DNA of 64,000 bases. Origin: Mesorhizobium sp. NBSH29. Its GTDB lineage: Bacteria > Pseudomonadota > Alphaproteobacteria > Rhizobiales > Rhizobiaceae. Below the pieces are notes generated by a model that was given only the letters and a program-made list of their open reading frames with translations, searched no databases and was not told the DNA's origin. The stretch is taken from NCBI RefSeq assembly GCF_015500055.1, contig NZ_CP045492.1:2118501-2182500 (forward strand). The letters run 5' to 3'. Both the position numbers and the translations under genes were made by a program. How positions within the stretch are numbered: position 1 is the first letter of the stretch; each line of letters opens with the position of its first letter. Positions 1-8,789 of the stretch are shown one piece after another.

Positions 1-591
1 GCTTTCCGAGGCGTGGTTGACGCTGGCAGAAAAACCAAGACCCAAGTCCAGCGATCCGTCCACAACCAGATGGCCATGAAGAAATATGGCTTCACCGCAC
101 AGAACACGCGGGGCACACCCCGCCGCGCAGAGCTGGCGTTCGAAATCTACGCGCTCAAAGGCGGTCAGCGAGTTGAAGAGTACAAGGGTCTGAGAGCCCT
201 CTCCCCTGGCGGATCAGCCGCTGGCAAGATGAACACTGGCCGTTCGAACAGCGACGCAGGGTTCGTTAAATCGAGCGTCTGGAACTCACCCAGAACCTTC
301 AAGAGGTCGTTCGCCACCAATGGCGGCTACTTCGCGATGCTGCCAGGTGGGACGAGCACCAAGGCACCCAAGATGCTCTGGACGTTTGGCGCCAAGAAGA
401 GCCAGCCTCGCGGGGCGGGCGGTCGGTTCGGGAAATCCTCACAGCGATACGGCAAGATCCGGCGCCTGTTTGGCCCCGCTCTCCGGAAAGAGTTGGTCAA
501 GGACCAAGCGCTGTCCACTTTCTACCGCGTAGGGCCGAAGCTGCTCGAAGATAAGGTCATGAAGCGGATGGAAAAGCTGATAAAGTTCTGA
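1..591 (+). CDS. Phage minor tail protein Z-like, 5' end probably cut by window edge
   Basis: This frame is open from the first base of the window, so the gene probably begins upstream; a GTG at 13 would give 192 residues. The N-terminus (Arg-rich, GRKTKTQVQRSVHNQM) and the basic C-terminal block (FGPALRKELVKD, then a helix ending RMEKLIKF) resemble the general layout of the lambda gpZ / minor tail Z family, whose member in lambda is also about 192 residues. I saw no catalytic motif. The stop codon overlaps the ATG of the small terminase (TGATG), so the two are probably co-translated. Finding a Z-like protein directly before the terminase genes is unusual; another structural or head-completion role is possible. 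Confidence 0.45.
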   Translation, partial: AFRGVVDAGRKTKTQVQRSVHNQMAMKKYGFTAQNTRGTPRRAELAFEIYALKGGQRVEEYKGLRALSPGGSAAGKMNTGRSNSDAGFVKSSVWNSPRTFKRSFATNGGYFAMLPGGTSTKAPKMLWTFGAKKSQPRGAGGRFGKSSQRYGKIRRLFGPALRKELVKDQALSTFYRVGPKLLEDKVMKRMEKLIKF

Positions 592-1121
592 TGGCCAAAA
601 AAACAAAAGCCGAGACAGCGCGCACCGGCAATATTGCGCCCGTTGTCAACCGCACAGAGATGGCGATCCACCTGGGGGTCACCATTCAGTGGATCGGAAA
701 GCTTGCGGAAGAAGGCGTGCTTATTCGCGCCGATGGCCGGGGCAAGTTCCAATTCAGCGAGTCTGTCCAGTCGTTTATTCGGCACAAGACGGCGAGCATC
801 GAGCGCCAAAGCCAATCGACTTCTGCCGATGCGCTGCGCGACCAGCGCGCCCACGAGATTTCGATCAAAATCGCAAGGCAAGAGCGCGACCTGATCCCAC
901 TCGACGATGCAATGGCCGTCACTGAAAAGCTGGTTGGGATATTTCTCGAATCGATCTCCGGTTTGCCGGCGCGAATGACAAGGGTTCCACGTGAACGACA
1001 GCGCTTTGAAGCCATCTGCGACGAAGAAAGGCTCCGTCTTTCAGACCGCTTCGGAGAATTGGCGAAAACTGTTCGTACGGGCATCGACTCTTCAGAGACC
1101 CTCTCCGAGGACAACGCCTGA
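591..1121 (+). CDS. Phage terminase small subunit, Nu1-like
   Basis: This 176-residue protein would bind the packaging start site on phage DNA and hand it to the large subunit. Residues 18-60 look like the winged helix-turn-helix of lambda Nu1 (VNRTEMAIHLGVTIQWI, then GKLAEEGVLIRADGRGKF), where Nu1-type proteins read cos DNA. A charged helix follows (residues 85-110, LRDQRAHEISIKIARQERD), as is usual for the large-subunit contact. The start overlaps the previous stop as TGATG. The 3' end overlaps the next gene by about 130 bases. The order Nu1-like then GpA-like is the standard packaging module. Confidence 0.8.
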   Translation: MAKKTKAETARTGNIAPVVNRTEMAIHLGVTIQWIGKLAEEGVLIRADGRGKFQFSESVQSFIRHKTASIERQSQSTSADALRDQRAHEISIKIARQERDLIPLDDAMAVTEKLVGIFLESISGLPARMTRVPRERQRFEAICDEERLRLSDRFGELAKTVRTGIDSSETLSEDNA

Positions 1122-3081
1122 CGATTGGGCTCGTAAGAACCGCGTCTATCCGGCCACGTCGGGCATACCTGGCCCTCGCAAGCCCGAGTTAACGCCATAT
1201 ACGATCGCATTTTCCAGAGCGGTGCACGGCCGCACGCACAAAAGGGTTGTCCAAGTTCTTTCTGCTCAGTCAGGGAAATCTGAGGCGCTGCTTGATATTA
1301 TCGGTTCTAGGTTGGACCAGGCACCGGTCCCGCTGTTGTACGTTGGGCCTACGCAGCAGATGGTTCGGGAGCAATTCGAGCCGCGCGTCATGGCGCTGCT
1401 CGACGAGGCACCGTCCCTCATGCGCAAGGTTTCTCGCGGCAAGAAAATGTCAAAAACACGGAAATTTATTTCCGGTGTCCCGCTCCGATTGGCCCATGCG
1501 GGTTCATCTGCCGCACTAAAGTCGGACCCGTTTGGCTTGGCCATCACCGACGAAGCAGACGAACTGGTGAAGGACGTTAAGAAGGCCGGAAACCCGATTG
1601 AACTGATAGACCTTCGCGGCGACACCTACGCTGACTTCGTACACGCGATCGTATCGACACCGGGTAAGGGGCCAAGCGAAGTGGCAGTCGATGAGGAAAG
1701 CGGTCTCGAGTTCTGGGCCGACGTAGATCAAGAGGAGGTCGAGTCCGCAATATGGCGGCTCTGGCTCTCTGGCACTCGCTACCATTGGGCCTGGCCCTGT
1801 CCCCATTGCAACGAATATTTCATTCCGCGCTTCAAGTGCCTCGCGTGGGATAAAGAAATTGATCCTCACACCGGCAAGGAGTTGCCGTCGACAGCATCAA
1901 TGGCGCGGAGAACTGCGCATCTGGTGTGCCCGCGCAACGGCTGCGTGATAGAGGATGACGACAAGGCCGACATGAATGCGAAGGGTGTTTACGTCTCCCC
2001 CGGTCAGACGGTCAACAATGCCGGTATAGTTCAGGGATCCCCTCCTGAATCCTGGACCCTTTCATATTGGGCATCGGGATTGGCCAGCCCATTCAAAACA
2101 TGGGGCGATCGGGCGGCAAAATATGTTGAAGCCGTAAGGACAAGGGATCACGCAACGATCCAAACCGTGATGAACGGTGACTTCGGCGAGCTTTACGCAC
2201 CGGGTGATGGCGATGTTCCTGAGTGGCAGGAAGTCGCCCGGCTACGTGATGTCCTCGACGAACCCTACCGGCTCGGCGAGGTGCCAGACGGCGTAAAAGT
2301 CTTGGTAATGACGGTCGACGTTCAAAAGTCTCGTCTGATTTACACCATCCGCGGTTGGGGTGCCGAAGCAACGTCTTGGCTGGTCGACGCTGGCGAGCTT
2401 CATGGGGAGACCGACGGCAAAGCGATTTGGGATGATCTGGCAAATCTGATGTCGTCGACCTACGACGGCGTCCCTATAAAATTGACGTTGATCGACTCTG
2501 GTTTTCGCCCTGGCAAGAAAGAGGTTGTCCCTCAACACCGCGTCTATGAATTCTGCCGGCGTTTCCCACATACCACTCGCGCTACCAAGGGCACGTCGAC
2601 GGCCATGCGCAAGCCGGTGATCGTCTCGAAAATCGATGTTAAGATCGACGGCAAGGAATTCAAAAAAGGTCTCGATCTTCTCCGGCTCGACGTCGATTAT
2701 TTCAAATCGCTTGTTCATCAAAAGGTCAAGTGGCCCGAAGGGGCAGCCGGAGGTTGGTATCTGCCAACAGACCTCTCCGACGATTACTGCATGCAGATCG
2801 TCTCGGAAGCTCGCGTTAAAACACCTTCCGGTGCTGTCCGATGGGTGCAGCGTGCCAAGGAAAACCACTTCCTCGACACAGAGGCGATGCAGCTGGCTGC
2901 GGCCATGATCCTCAATCTGAGGGCTATCCGGAGCGCCATCCCGCAAGCGCCAACGCGCGCCTCACGGCCCGATCCTGCCGAGAGGTATCGACCCCTCGAC
3001 CGAGAACCTGAAACCGATCAGCCAGTCCAGCGCCGCAAAAAGCGAAGGGAGGGCTATCTCAAGCGCGAAAGCATCTGGTGA
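991..3081 (+). CDS. Phage terminase large subunit, GpA family
   Basis: This 696-residue ATPase-nuclease would pump DNA into the prohead and cut it. Visible are a Walker A-like loop SAQSGKS at residues 91-97, a Walker B with acidic pair AITDE at 184-188, two Cys pairs (C270/C273 in CPHC and C313/C318) that form the zinc-like knuckle typical of GpA proteins, and nuclease-region acidic residues in TVDVQ and LIDSGFRPGK. The GTG at 991 is the only plausible start: no ATG occurs before residue 124 and AGGG lies 8 bases upstream. This gives a 130-base overlap with the small subunit. A start a few codons further in cannot be excluded, because clear GpA similarity begins near residue 42 (TPDDWARKNR). 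Confidence 0.92.
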   Translation: MNDSALKPSATKKGSVFQTASENWRKLFVRASTLQRPSPRTTPDDWARKNRVYPATSGIPGPRKPELTPYTIAFSRAVHGRTHKRVVQVLSAQSGKSEALLDIIGSRLDQAPVPLLYVGPTQQMVREQFEPRVMALLDEAPSLMRKVSRGKKMSKTRKFISGVPLRLAHAGSSAALKSDPFGLAITDEADELVKDVKKAGNPIELIDLRGDTYADFVHAIVSTPGKGPSEVAVDEESGLEFWADVDQEEVESAIWRLWLSGTRYHWAWPCPHCNEYFIPRFKCLAWDKEIDPHTGKELPSTASMARRTAHLVCPRNGCVIEDDDKADMNAKGVYVSPGQTVNNAGIVQGSPPESWTLSYWASGLASPFKTWGDRAAKYVEAVRTRDHATIQTVMNGDFGELYAPGDGDVPEWQEVARLRDVLDEPYRLGEVPDGVKVLVMTVDVQKSRLIYTIRGWGAEATSWLVDAGELHGETDGKAIWDDLANLMSSTYDGVPIKLTLIDSGFRPGKKEVVPQHRVYEFCRRFPHTTRATKGTSTAMRKPVIVSKIDVKIDGKEFKKGLDLLRLDVDYFKSLVHQKVKWPEGAAGGWYLPTDLSDDYCMQIVSEARVKTPSGAVRWVQRAKENHFLDTEAMQLAAAMILNLRAIRSAIPQAPTRASRPDPAERYRPLDREPETDQPVQRRKKRREGYLKRESIW

Positions 3082-3296
3082 TGGCCGACGAACTGACAGT
3101 TGATGAAAAGAAAACGATGCTCCGTGATCTCAGGATCGCTCGTTACAGCGGCGCAAAGCGGATCAAGTTCCGTGAGCGTGACGTAACGTACCGGACTGAC
3201 GAAGAAATGAAGATCGCCATCGAGTCGTTAGAGGCAGAGATATCGCCCGCAAAGCGTCGTCGCACCTCCGTAGCGTCGTTCAGTTCGGGGCTCTAA
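3081..3296 (+). CDS. Head-tail connector gpW-like protein
   Basis: This 71-residue protein matches the size (68 residues in lambda) and position of gpW, the small helical protein that plugs the portal and lets tails attach. The pattern of two helices (residues 5-20 and 40-54) around a short beta hairpin (IKFRERDVTYRT) with a basic C-terminus fits the gpW fold. The ATG at 3081 overlaps the terminase stop as TGATG; a GTG directly before it would add one residue. It sits between the terminase and portal genes exactly as W does in lambda. Confidence 0.75.
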   Translation: MADELTVDEKKTMLRDLRIARYSGAKRIKFRERDVTYRTDEEMKIAIESLEAEISPAKRRRTSVASFSSGL

Positions 3297-3302
3297 GCGA
3301 AG

Positions 3303-4925
3303 ATGGCGAACATATTCGAACGCCTGATCGCTGCCGTTTCGCCCCAGATGGGGGCAAAACGGGCTTCGTACCGAAAGCAAATTGACCTCATCGAAAGCGC
3401 TCGCGCTTACGATGGCGCATCACGCTCGCGCCGCACCGCAGGTTGGGGCACAAGCAAAACAGCTGCCGACGCTGAGCTTTCGAAGGCTGGGGCAATCCTG
3501 CTCGAGCGCTCCCGCGACCTGGTGCGAAACAATCCTTATGCGACCAAAATCGTAGCTGCGCACGCCGATAACATCATTGGTACTGGGATCGTCCCTCGCG
3601 CGAATACGGGAAGCCCGGATCTCGACGCGAAGATCAATAAGATGTTCGACAATTGGTCGCGGAGGGCCAGCATCGAAGGTGTCGGTGACTTCTATGGCAT
3701 GCAGTATCTGGCGTGCCGGGAAATGGTCGAGGGTGGCGACGTTCTTGCCCGCCGCCTTTACATAAAGTCAGACCAGCCTGTCGCATCCAGCAAACCAGAG
3801 GACCAGATATCCCCTCTGCGCATCCGCATCCTGGAAGCTGAATACCTCGACTCTGCAAAAAACGTGGCTTCTGGTTCCGGCATCATCGTCAACGGCGTCG
3901 AAATGAATAAGGATGGGTCGCGCAAGGGCTACTGGTTGTTCCAGCAGCATCCTGGTGCTTCCGTGCAAAACGCAAAACTCGGACGTGAGAGTAAGCGATT
4001 TCCCGCAGAGGATATCGCCCATCTGTACGAAATGCAGCGCCAGCAGGCGCGGGGCGCTCCTTGGTTGGCACCAATCATGGTGTCGATGAAGGATCTCGAC
4101 GACTACAATCAGGCGGAACTTATCCGCAAGAAACTCGAAGCCTGCATGGTCGGTGTCGTGATCCCCGGCGAGGACGAAGATGCGCCTATCGGTATCGATG
4201 AATCGGGGGCAGCGACGGGCATAACCGATGCAGATGGTTTTCCCATCGAACGGTTTGAACCCGGTATGTTCGCTTACATGCACGGCGGCCGAGATATCAA
4301 GTTCAACAATCCAGCGATTTCGGCGGGCATCGAGTCCTACATTCGGGTGCAGCTACGCCGGTTGGCATCGGGAGCGCGCATCCCCTACGAATTGGTGACC
4401 GGCGATCTCAGCCAGGCAAACTACTCGTCGAACCGCATGGGTATGATGCAGTACCGGCGCTTCGTCGAGCATGTGCAATACCACATGATTATCCCGCTCT
4501 TCTGTCAGCCAATCTGGGAGTGGTTCATTGAATCTCTCTGGCTGATGAACGCCATCCCCAAGGACACTCCTGTCCCGGTTAACTGGTCACCTCCCGCTCA
4601 CGCGGCGATCAATCCGGTAGAGGATGCCAAGGCGGATATCCTCGAGGTACGCGCCGGCTTCCGGTCAATGCCAGAGGTTATCGGGTCTCGCGGTCGAGTT
4701 GCCAGCGACGTTATCAAGGAGAACATCGAGTGGAACACGGCCATCGATGCGGCTGGTCTCATACTCGATACCGACCCCCGGAACGTCTCCATGAATGGTC
4801 AGATCCAGTTCGAAGCTTCCGGCACTGACGATAAGGACGGCGGTGGTGAAACGTCTCCGGACACCCCCGCTGCAAAAAGCGGGAAGTTAAAGAAACAAGG
4901 AAAACCCGATGGCAAAAAGAGCTAA
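3303..4925 (+). CDS. Phage portal protein, lambda gpB family
   Basis: This 540-residue protein would form the dodecameric ring at the head vertex through which DNA enters and leaves. The family is recognised from an N-terminal stretch with RSRDLVRNNPYA and HADNIIGTG, then MFDNWSRRAS, the central QLRRLASGARIPYELVTGDL and NYSSNRMG segments, and a late WSPPAHAAINPVEDAKAD. These are hallmark stretches of lambda-type (not HK97-type) portals. The length is normal for the family. The tail (residues 505-540) is low-complexity, Gly-, Lys- and Asp-rich. The 3' end overlaps the next gene by 17 bases. Confidence 0.93.
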   Translation: MANIFERLIAAVSPQMGAKRASYRKQIDLIESARAYDGASRSRRTAGWGTSKTAADAELSKAGAILLERSRDLVRNNPYATKIVAAHADNIIGTGIVPRANTGSPDLDAKINKMFDNWSRRASIEGVGDFYGMQYLACREMVEGGDVLARRLYIKSDQPVASSKPEDQISPLRIRILEAEYLDSAKNVASGSGIIVNGVEMNKDGSRKGYWLFQQHPGASVQNAKLGRESKRFPAEDIAHLYEMQRQQARGAPWLAPIMVSMKDLDDYNQAELIRKKLEACMVGVVIPGEDEDAPIGIDESGAATGITDADGFPIERFEPGMFAYMHGGRDIKFNNPAISAGIESYIRVQLRRLASGARIPYELVTGDLSQANYSSNRMGMMQYRRFVEHVQYHMIIPLFCQPIWEWFIESLWLMNAIPKDTPVPVNWSPPAHAAINPVEDAKADILEVRAGFRSMPEVIGSRGRVASDVIKENIEWNTAIDAAGLILDTDPRNVSMNGQIQFEASGTDDKDGGGETSPDTPAAKSGKLKKQGKPDGKKS

Positions 4926-7116
4926 TACGGTCCGGATCCAAAACGGGTTCAGCACCGTCGAGGTCCGTGCCGACACCTTCAACGAAGGTGACAGGACGGT
5001 TGAGATCGTTTGGGCCGCAGGCGCGCAGGTGAAGCGCTACTCGTGGGACGAAGGCTACTACATGGAAGAGCTTTCCATGGATCCGAAGGCGATCCGCTTG
5101 GATCGTTTCGCTGCCGGAATGTCACTCCTCGATTCCCATAGCCACTACTCGATGGAAAGCCGCCTCGGCACCGTCGTTCCAGGCTCTGTCAGAATCGAAG
5201 CCGGCAAGGCTTACGCAAAGATTAAACTCTCCAGGAAGCCTCGGGCTGAGGAGTTGTTTCAAGATCTTCGTGACGGTCACTCGTTCCCGGTTAGCGTCGG
5301 TTACAAAACCCACGCTTATGAAAAGAGGGAAGGCGATTCGAACTCGTTGCCTATCCTTCGTGCCATCGATTGGGAGCCCATGGAACTATCTGCGGTGCCT
5401 GTTCCCGCAGATTCCGGCGCTCATTCTCGGTCTGAGAATGGCGAAACTTATGACGTCGTTATCCGGAACGGCGAACACCCAACTACTGCAAATGAAACCG
5501 CCGACGCGCTTCGCGTGGCATCAATAAAGGAGTTACCTATGACCAAGCGCGAAGCCGCGAAGAAATACGTCGGCGACCAGCTTAATGCCTTTGCAATGGG
5601 CTACAGCATCGTACGTGCCTCAGACGAGACGGACGATGCACTGCGCGTCCGGCTTCTTGCCGCCATCGAGGCCCAGGAGGCTGCAGAGAGCGCACAGCGC
5701 TCGGCTCAGGAAACAGAAACCCGCCGTCTGGCCGGTGAAACCGAAGCTGCTCGCGCGGCTGCTGCTTCGTCCGCTGCAGCGTCCGCCGCTGCTGCTGCGG
5801 CAGGTGCCGCAACCGCAGATGATACAGCCGCTCGTAATGCGGTATCGATCGAGCGCACGCGCATCGCCGATGTGCAAGCTCTAGGCGCCCGCCATGGCAT
5901 CGATGCTGCGATCGTTTCGAAGGCTGTCTCCGACGGTACTGATGCCGTCGATTTCGGCCGAAAGGTTCTCGACATTCTCGCAGAGCGGTCGGATGACGGC
6001 CAGATCTCTGGTGTCGCTGTCCCGCGAGGCGGCCAGGATGAACGCAGCACCCGTCGGGCGGCAGTGGTCAACGCTATGCTGCACCGCTGCGGCATCATCC
6101 CTGCCGACAAGCTGACAGACGCGGCCCGCGAGTGGCGCGGCATGACGTCGATGGACATTGCCAAGGACCTCCTTCGCGCGCAGGGCGAGAGTGCTCGCGG
6201 TAGTGTAAATGAGATCGCGCAGCGTGCGTTCCATTCGACCTCGGACTTCCCGATCATCATGGGCGAAGTCACTCGGGCCACCATGCTTTCGGGCTACGAG
6301 GGTTATGCGAATACGTTCGGCTTGATTTCCAGCCGCAACGTGGTGCCTGACTTCCGTGAGCTCAAAACCCTTGAACTTGGCTCTGCCCCTGACCTGCTCC
6401 CTGTGGGGGAAAACGGTGAGTTCAAAGCCGGAACGATGAAAGAAAGTCAGGAAGCGTTCAAGATTGACACCTACGGACGCACGATCGGCTTCTCACGTCA
6501 GATGCTGATCAATGATCAGCTCAACGCCTTCACAAAAGCGATCGCAGCGTGGGGATCGAAGGCTGCGAAGCTTGAAGGCGACATTACTTGGGGCGTGATC
6601 ATCAGCAACGCCAAGCTGAAGGACAACAAGGGCCTGTTCCATGCGGACCACGGAAACCTTGGGACGGCAGCCGCCCTCGGCGTCGCATCGCTCAAAGCGG
6701 CGCGTTTGGCCTTCCGCAAGCAGACGGACATCGACGGAGAGCTGATCAATCTCACCCCAACCTATTTGTTTGTAGGTTCGGAGCTTGAAATCAGCGCTGT
6801 TGAGCTGATCAAGAGCCAGTTCATCGCGAACCAGCTCACCAGCGCGACGCCGGAGTTCATCAAGTCATTGACCGTGGTCTACGAGCCACGGATCGATGAA
6901 ATCAGCCAATATGCCTGGCTGCTCTTTGCATCCCCGCAGCAGACCAACGGTCGCGGTTTGCAACATGCGTTCCTGTCGGGACAGGAAGCTCCGTTCTTTG
7001 ACGAGCGGGTCGGCTTCGAAGTCGACGGCATTGAGTACAAGATCCGCCACGACTTCGGTGCGGGTCTGACCGACTACCGCTTCGCTTACAAGAACCCCGG
7101 CCTCGCTCCGACCTGA
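4909..7116 (+). CDS. Prohead protease / major capsid protein fusion
   Basis: This 735-residue polypeptide joins a head-maturation protease to the major capsid protein. The N-terminal domain (about 1-180) looks like the S78 prohead protease family, with His77 in LLDSHSHYS, Ser129 in FPVSVGY and a Glu in MELSAVPVPAD. A low-complexity Ala/Glu linker (about 255-310) would serve as scaffold (delta domain). The rest (about 385-735) is an HK97-fold capsid subunit, with FKAGTMKES, FSRQMLINDQLN and a typical C-terminal RHDFGAGLTDYR. Such fusions are a known phage family. The ATG at 4909 follows AAGG. A second in-frame ATG at 5539 has its own strong ribosome binding site, so a separate scaffold-capsid product is likely. 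Confidence 0.9.
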   Translation: MAKRANTVRIQNGFSTVEVRADTFNEGDRTVEIVWAAGAQVKRYSWDEGYYMEELSMDPKAIRLDRFAAGMSLLDSHSHYSMESRLGTVVPGSVRIEAGKAYAKIKLSRKPRAEELFQDLRDGHSFPVSVGYKTHAYEKREGDSNSLPILRAIDWEPMELSAVPVPADSGAHSRSENGETYDVVIRNGEHPTTANETADALRVASIKELPMTKREAAKKYVGDQLNAFAMGYSIVRASDETDDALRVRLLAAIEAQEAAESAQRSAQETETRRLAGETEAARAAAASSAAASAAAAAAGAATADDTAARNAVSIERTRIADVQALGARHGIDAAIVSKAVSDGTDAVDFGRKVLDILAERSDDGQISGVAVPRGGQDERSTRRAAVVNAMLHRCGIIPADKLTDAAREWRGMTSMDIAKDLLRAQGESARGSVNEIAQRAFHSTSDFPIIMGEVTRATMLSGYEGYANTFGLISSRNVVPDFRELKTLELGSAPDLLPVGENGEFKAGTMKESQEAFKIDTYGRTIGFSRQMLINDQLNAFTKAIAAWGSKAAKLEGDITWGVIISNAKLKDNKGLFHADHGNLGTAAALGVASLKAARLAFRKQTDIDGELINLTPTYLFVGSELEISAVELIKSQFIANQLTSATPEFIKSLTVVYEPRIDEISQYAWLLFASPQQTNGRGLQHAFLSGQEAPFFDERVGFEVDGIEYKIRHDFGAGLTDYRFAYKNPGLAPT
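5526..5541 (+). promoter_or_regulatory. Internal ribosome binding site and start codon within the protease-capsid gene
   Basis: AAAGGAG lies six bases before an in-frame ATG at 5539, which is codon 211 of the fusion. It is a much better Shine-Dalgarno than the one before the first start at 4909. Translation from here would give a 525-residue scaffold-capsid protein without the protease domain, which the capsid needs in great excess over the protease. The placement between the protease and linker regions makes chance unlikely. Confidence 0.7.
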
Positions 7117-7146
7117 TAGGCTCGGGCACTGATCCGAGACCAACGA

Positions 7147-7180
7147 CGCCGGGCTATCAAGCCCGGCGTTTCCTGTCTTT
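7147..7180 (+). terminator. Hairpin terminator after the capsid gene
   Basis: A perfect 9-bp stem (CGCCGGGCT, 7147-7155, with its complement at 7160-7168) closes a four-base ATCA loop and is followed by TTTCCTGTCTTTT. It lies 30 bases after the capsid stop. It is probably a partial terminator or a 3' end stabiliser, since the genes downstream belong to the same late operon. Confidence 0.6.
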
Positions 7181-7209
7181 TCCCCAATTTTTAACCAGGA
7201 ATCGAACCA

Positions 7210-7539
7210 ATGAAAAACTTCATTCAGCCCGGCAAGGTCATGCCGTTCGTTGCCACTGCAAACGTTGTAGCAGGCCAGTGCCTCGCCTTCGGGGATATTG
7301 TCGGCATCTCAGCGAATACGACAGCGATTGGCGAAACCGTGCAACTCAATATTGGCGGCGTATACGAGGTGGATAAAGTCGAAGCTCAGGCGTGGACCGT
7401 CGGGCAGAAGCTCTACCGCGTCACCGCCTCCGGCTTAATCAGCAGCGTGGCAACCTCTGCTACGGCTTGCGGCGTCGCTGCCGAAGCAGCCTCCAATCCT
7501 TCAACGAAGGGGATTGTCCGGTTCAACGAATCCTACTGA
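7210..7539 (+). CDS. DUF2190 family head protein (probable capsid decoration)
   Basis: This 109-residue protein fits the DUF2190 family, found directly after phage capsid genes: NFIQPGKVMPFVATANVVAG at the N-terminus, a beta-rich core with GVYEVDK and AWTVGQKLYR, and a C-terminal GIVRFN. Family members are thought to decorate or cement the head shell. The start at 7210 has only a weak ribosome binding site (CCAGGAATCG). It lies between two stem-loops, which may set its expression apart from its neighbours. Confidence 0.8.
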   Translation: MKNFIQPGKVMPFVATANVVAGQCLAFGDIVGISANTTAIGETVQLNIGGVYEVDKVEAQAWTVGQKLYRVTASGLISSVATSATACGVAAEAASNPSTKGIVRFNESY

Positions 7540-7563
7540 GAGCAGTCACTAGGAAGATAAACC

Positions 7564-7592
7564 AAGGGGTCGCGCGACGTCGCGACCCCTTT
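7564..7592 (+). terminator. Strong intergenic hairpin after the DUF2190 gene
   Basis: A perfect 11-bp stem (AAGGGGTCGCG at 7564-7574 with its complement at 7581-7591) encloses a CGACGT loop that is itself palindromic. Only three T residues follow, so it may be a weak terminator or an RNA end stabiliser rather than a full stop. The ribosome binding site of the next gene begins just after it. Confidence 0.5.
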
Positions 7593-7614
7593 GTCATGGA
7601 AGGATCAGGGTTCT

Positions 7615-8037
7615 ATGAGCGTTTTCGACAGGCTTGACCAAATGGCAAGCAACACGATCGACACGATCAACCAGACCCCGTTCATCTTGACCCCCATGCT
7701 GCACACCCCAAATGGCCGGGGTGTTCCCGACACCTCTCGAGAGGTCATTGAAGCTAAAGGCGTTTTTGATTACGTCGACGCAGCCTACGGCATCGAGCTC
7801 GGCGTCAGAAAAAGCTACCGCGAAGCAAACGACCTGCGGGCCTTGCAAACGGGACGGGAGCCGCTTCTGTCGGTAGCCAGAAAATACTTTCCGCTCAGCG
7901 CCGGGGAGCCGAAACAGGGCGATATCATCGAATTTACGGAGAAGCCTGACCTTCCAAGGTTCGAAGTAGTGTCCGTCCTTCGTGACGGCATGGCTCGCAT
8001 GTCTATCCGACTCGTTCACATAGGAAGCCAGGCATGA
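7615..8037 (+). CDS. Probable head-tail joining protein (gpFII/attachment-like)
   Basis: This 140-residue protein starts SVFDRLDQM, and the layout agrees with the lambda gpFII-like phage attachment family: a short N-terminal helix, a middle with GVFDYVDAAY, then a beta-barrel-like end with PKQGDIIEFTEKPDLPRFEV, where a GD pair is typical. Such proteins cap the filled head so the tail can dock. The ATG at 7615 follows AAGGATCAGGG; a TTG at 7591 is less likely because it lies inside the hairpin. The stop overlaps the next start (ATGA). The assignment rests on position and weak pattern, so it is tentative. Confidence 0.5.
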   Translation: MSVFDRLDQMASNTIDTINQTPFILTPMLHTPNGRGVPDTSREVIEAKGVFDYVDAAYGIELGVRKSYREANDLRALQTGREPLLSVARKYFPLSAGEPKQGDIIEFTEKPDLPRFEVVSVLRDGMARMSIRLVHIGSQA

Positions 8038-8789
8038 ATCCTGATCGGTTGGTGGTGCGCCTCGCGGCTGTATCAGCGCTCAACAATTTTATGCAGGCGC
8101 CGTACCCGACGCTGGCAGGCGACAAAATATTCGACTCCCGCATTGAGCCAGTCGAGGACTTCAAAGAGGACGTGATGTTCCCGGTTTGCGTAGTCTACAC
8201 CGACTATGACCGAGACCATTGGGACCATCACACGTCGATGAAAAAGGACCGCCTTTTGACGGTGACCTTCGAGCTCCTTATCGCCCAGGTGACTGAGACT
8301 GACGGTGGGTTCACTGTGAACCACCCAAACACAGACAGTGAGCTCGAGACGTCGCTGGACATCTTTGAGCTCCAGATTGCCAACGCATTTAAAGCCCTGA
8401 ACCCGGCCGCAGATTGCTTTCGCCATTTGATGAATTCCTATGTCGGGGTCATAAGCCGGCGCGGCGCCACCATTGAGGGTGGCACGAAGCTGGCGGCGCG
8501 CCAGATCACCGTTGAATCAAAAGTCACTCGCGGCCCCACGAACGGAACCATGGTGCCTGCGGTTGCTGCATTTCTCGACGAACTCGAAATGCACAATGAT
8601 TTTGGCGATCGCGTTCCAGCGATCCGCTCCCTCTACACTGACGCGAGTTCGCTTACCGCGAGCGAACAAATGATGCGGTCGATGGGCTGGCCGTCAGCGG
8701 CCGCAGGCCTCCTCGGCTATCAAGCTGGTCCAGTGGTGACGCTTGGAACACCGGTTGTATTTCTAAATCAAAACGGCTCACCGCTATGA
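8034..8789 (+). CDS. Phage protein of unknown function, possible tail terminator
   Basis: I do not recognise this 251-residue protein. It has mixed alpha/beta character, no signal peptide and no membrane segment. Features seen are DRLLTVTFELLIAQV near residue 85, an acidic middle (NTDSELETSLDIFELQIA) and a hydrophobic C-terminal end (GLLGYQAGPVVTLGTPVVFL). It overlaps both neighbours by ATGA, so it is tightly co-translated with the head-tail joining gene and with baseplate V. In contractile-tail phages this slot usually holds tail-completion or tail-terminator proteins, which is the most likely role by context only. Confidence 0.5.
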   Translation: MNPDRLVVRLAAVSALNNFMQAPYPTLAGDKIFDSRIEPVEDFKEDVMFPVCVVYTDYDRDHWDHHTSMKKDRLLTVTFELLIAQVTETDGGFTVNHPNTDSELETSLDIFELQIANAFKALNPAADCFRHLMNSYVGVISRRGATIEGGTKLAARQITVESKVTRGPTNGTMVPAVAAFLDELEMHNDFGDRVPAIRSLYTDASSLTASEQMMRSMGWPSAAAGLLGYQAGPVVTLGTPVVFLNQNGSPL

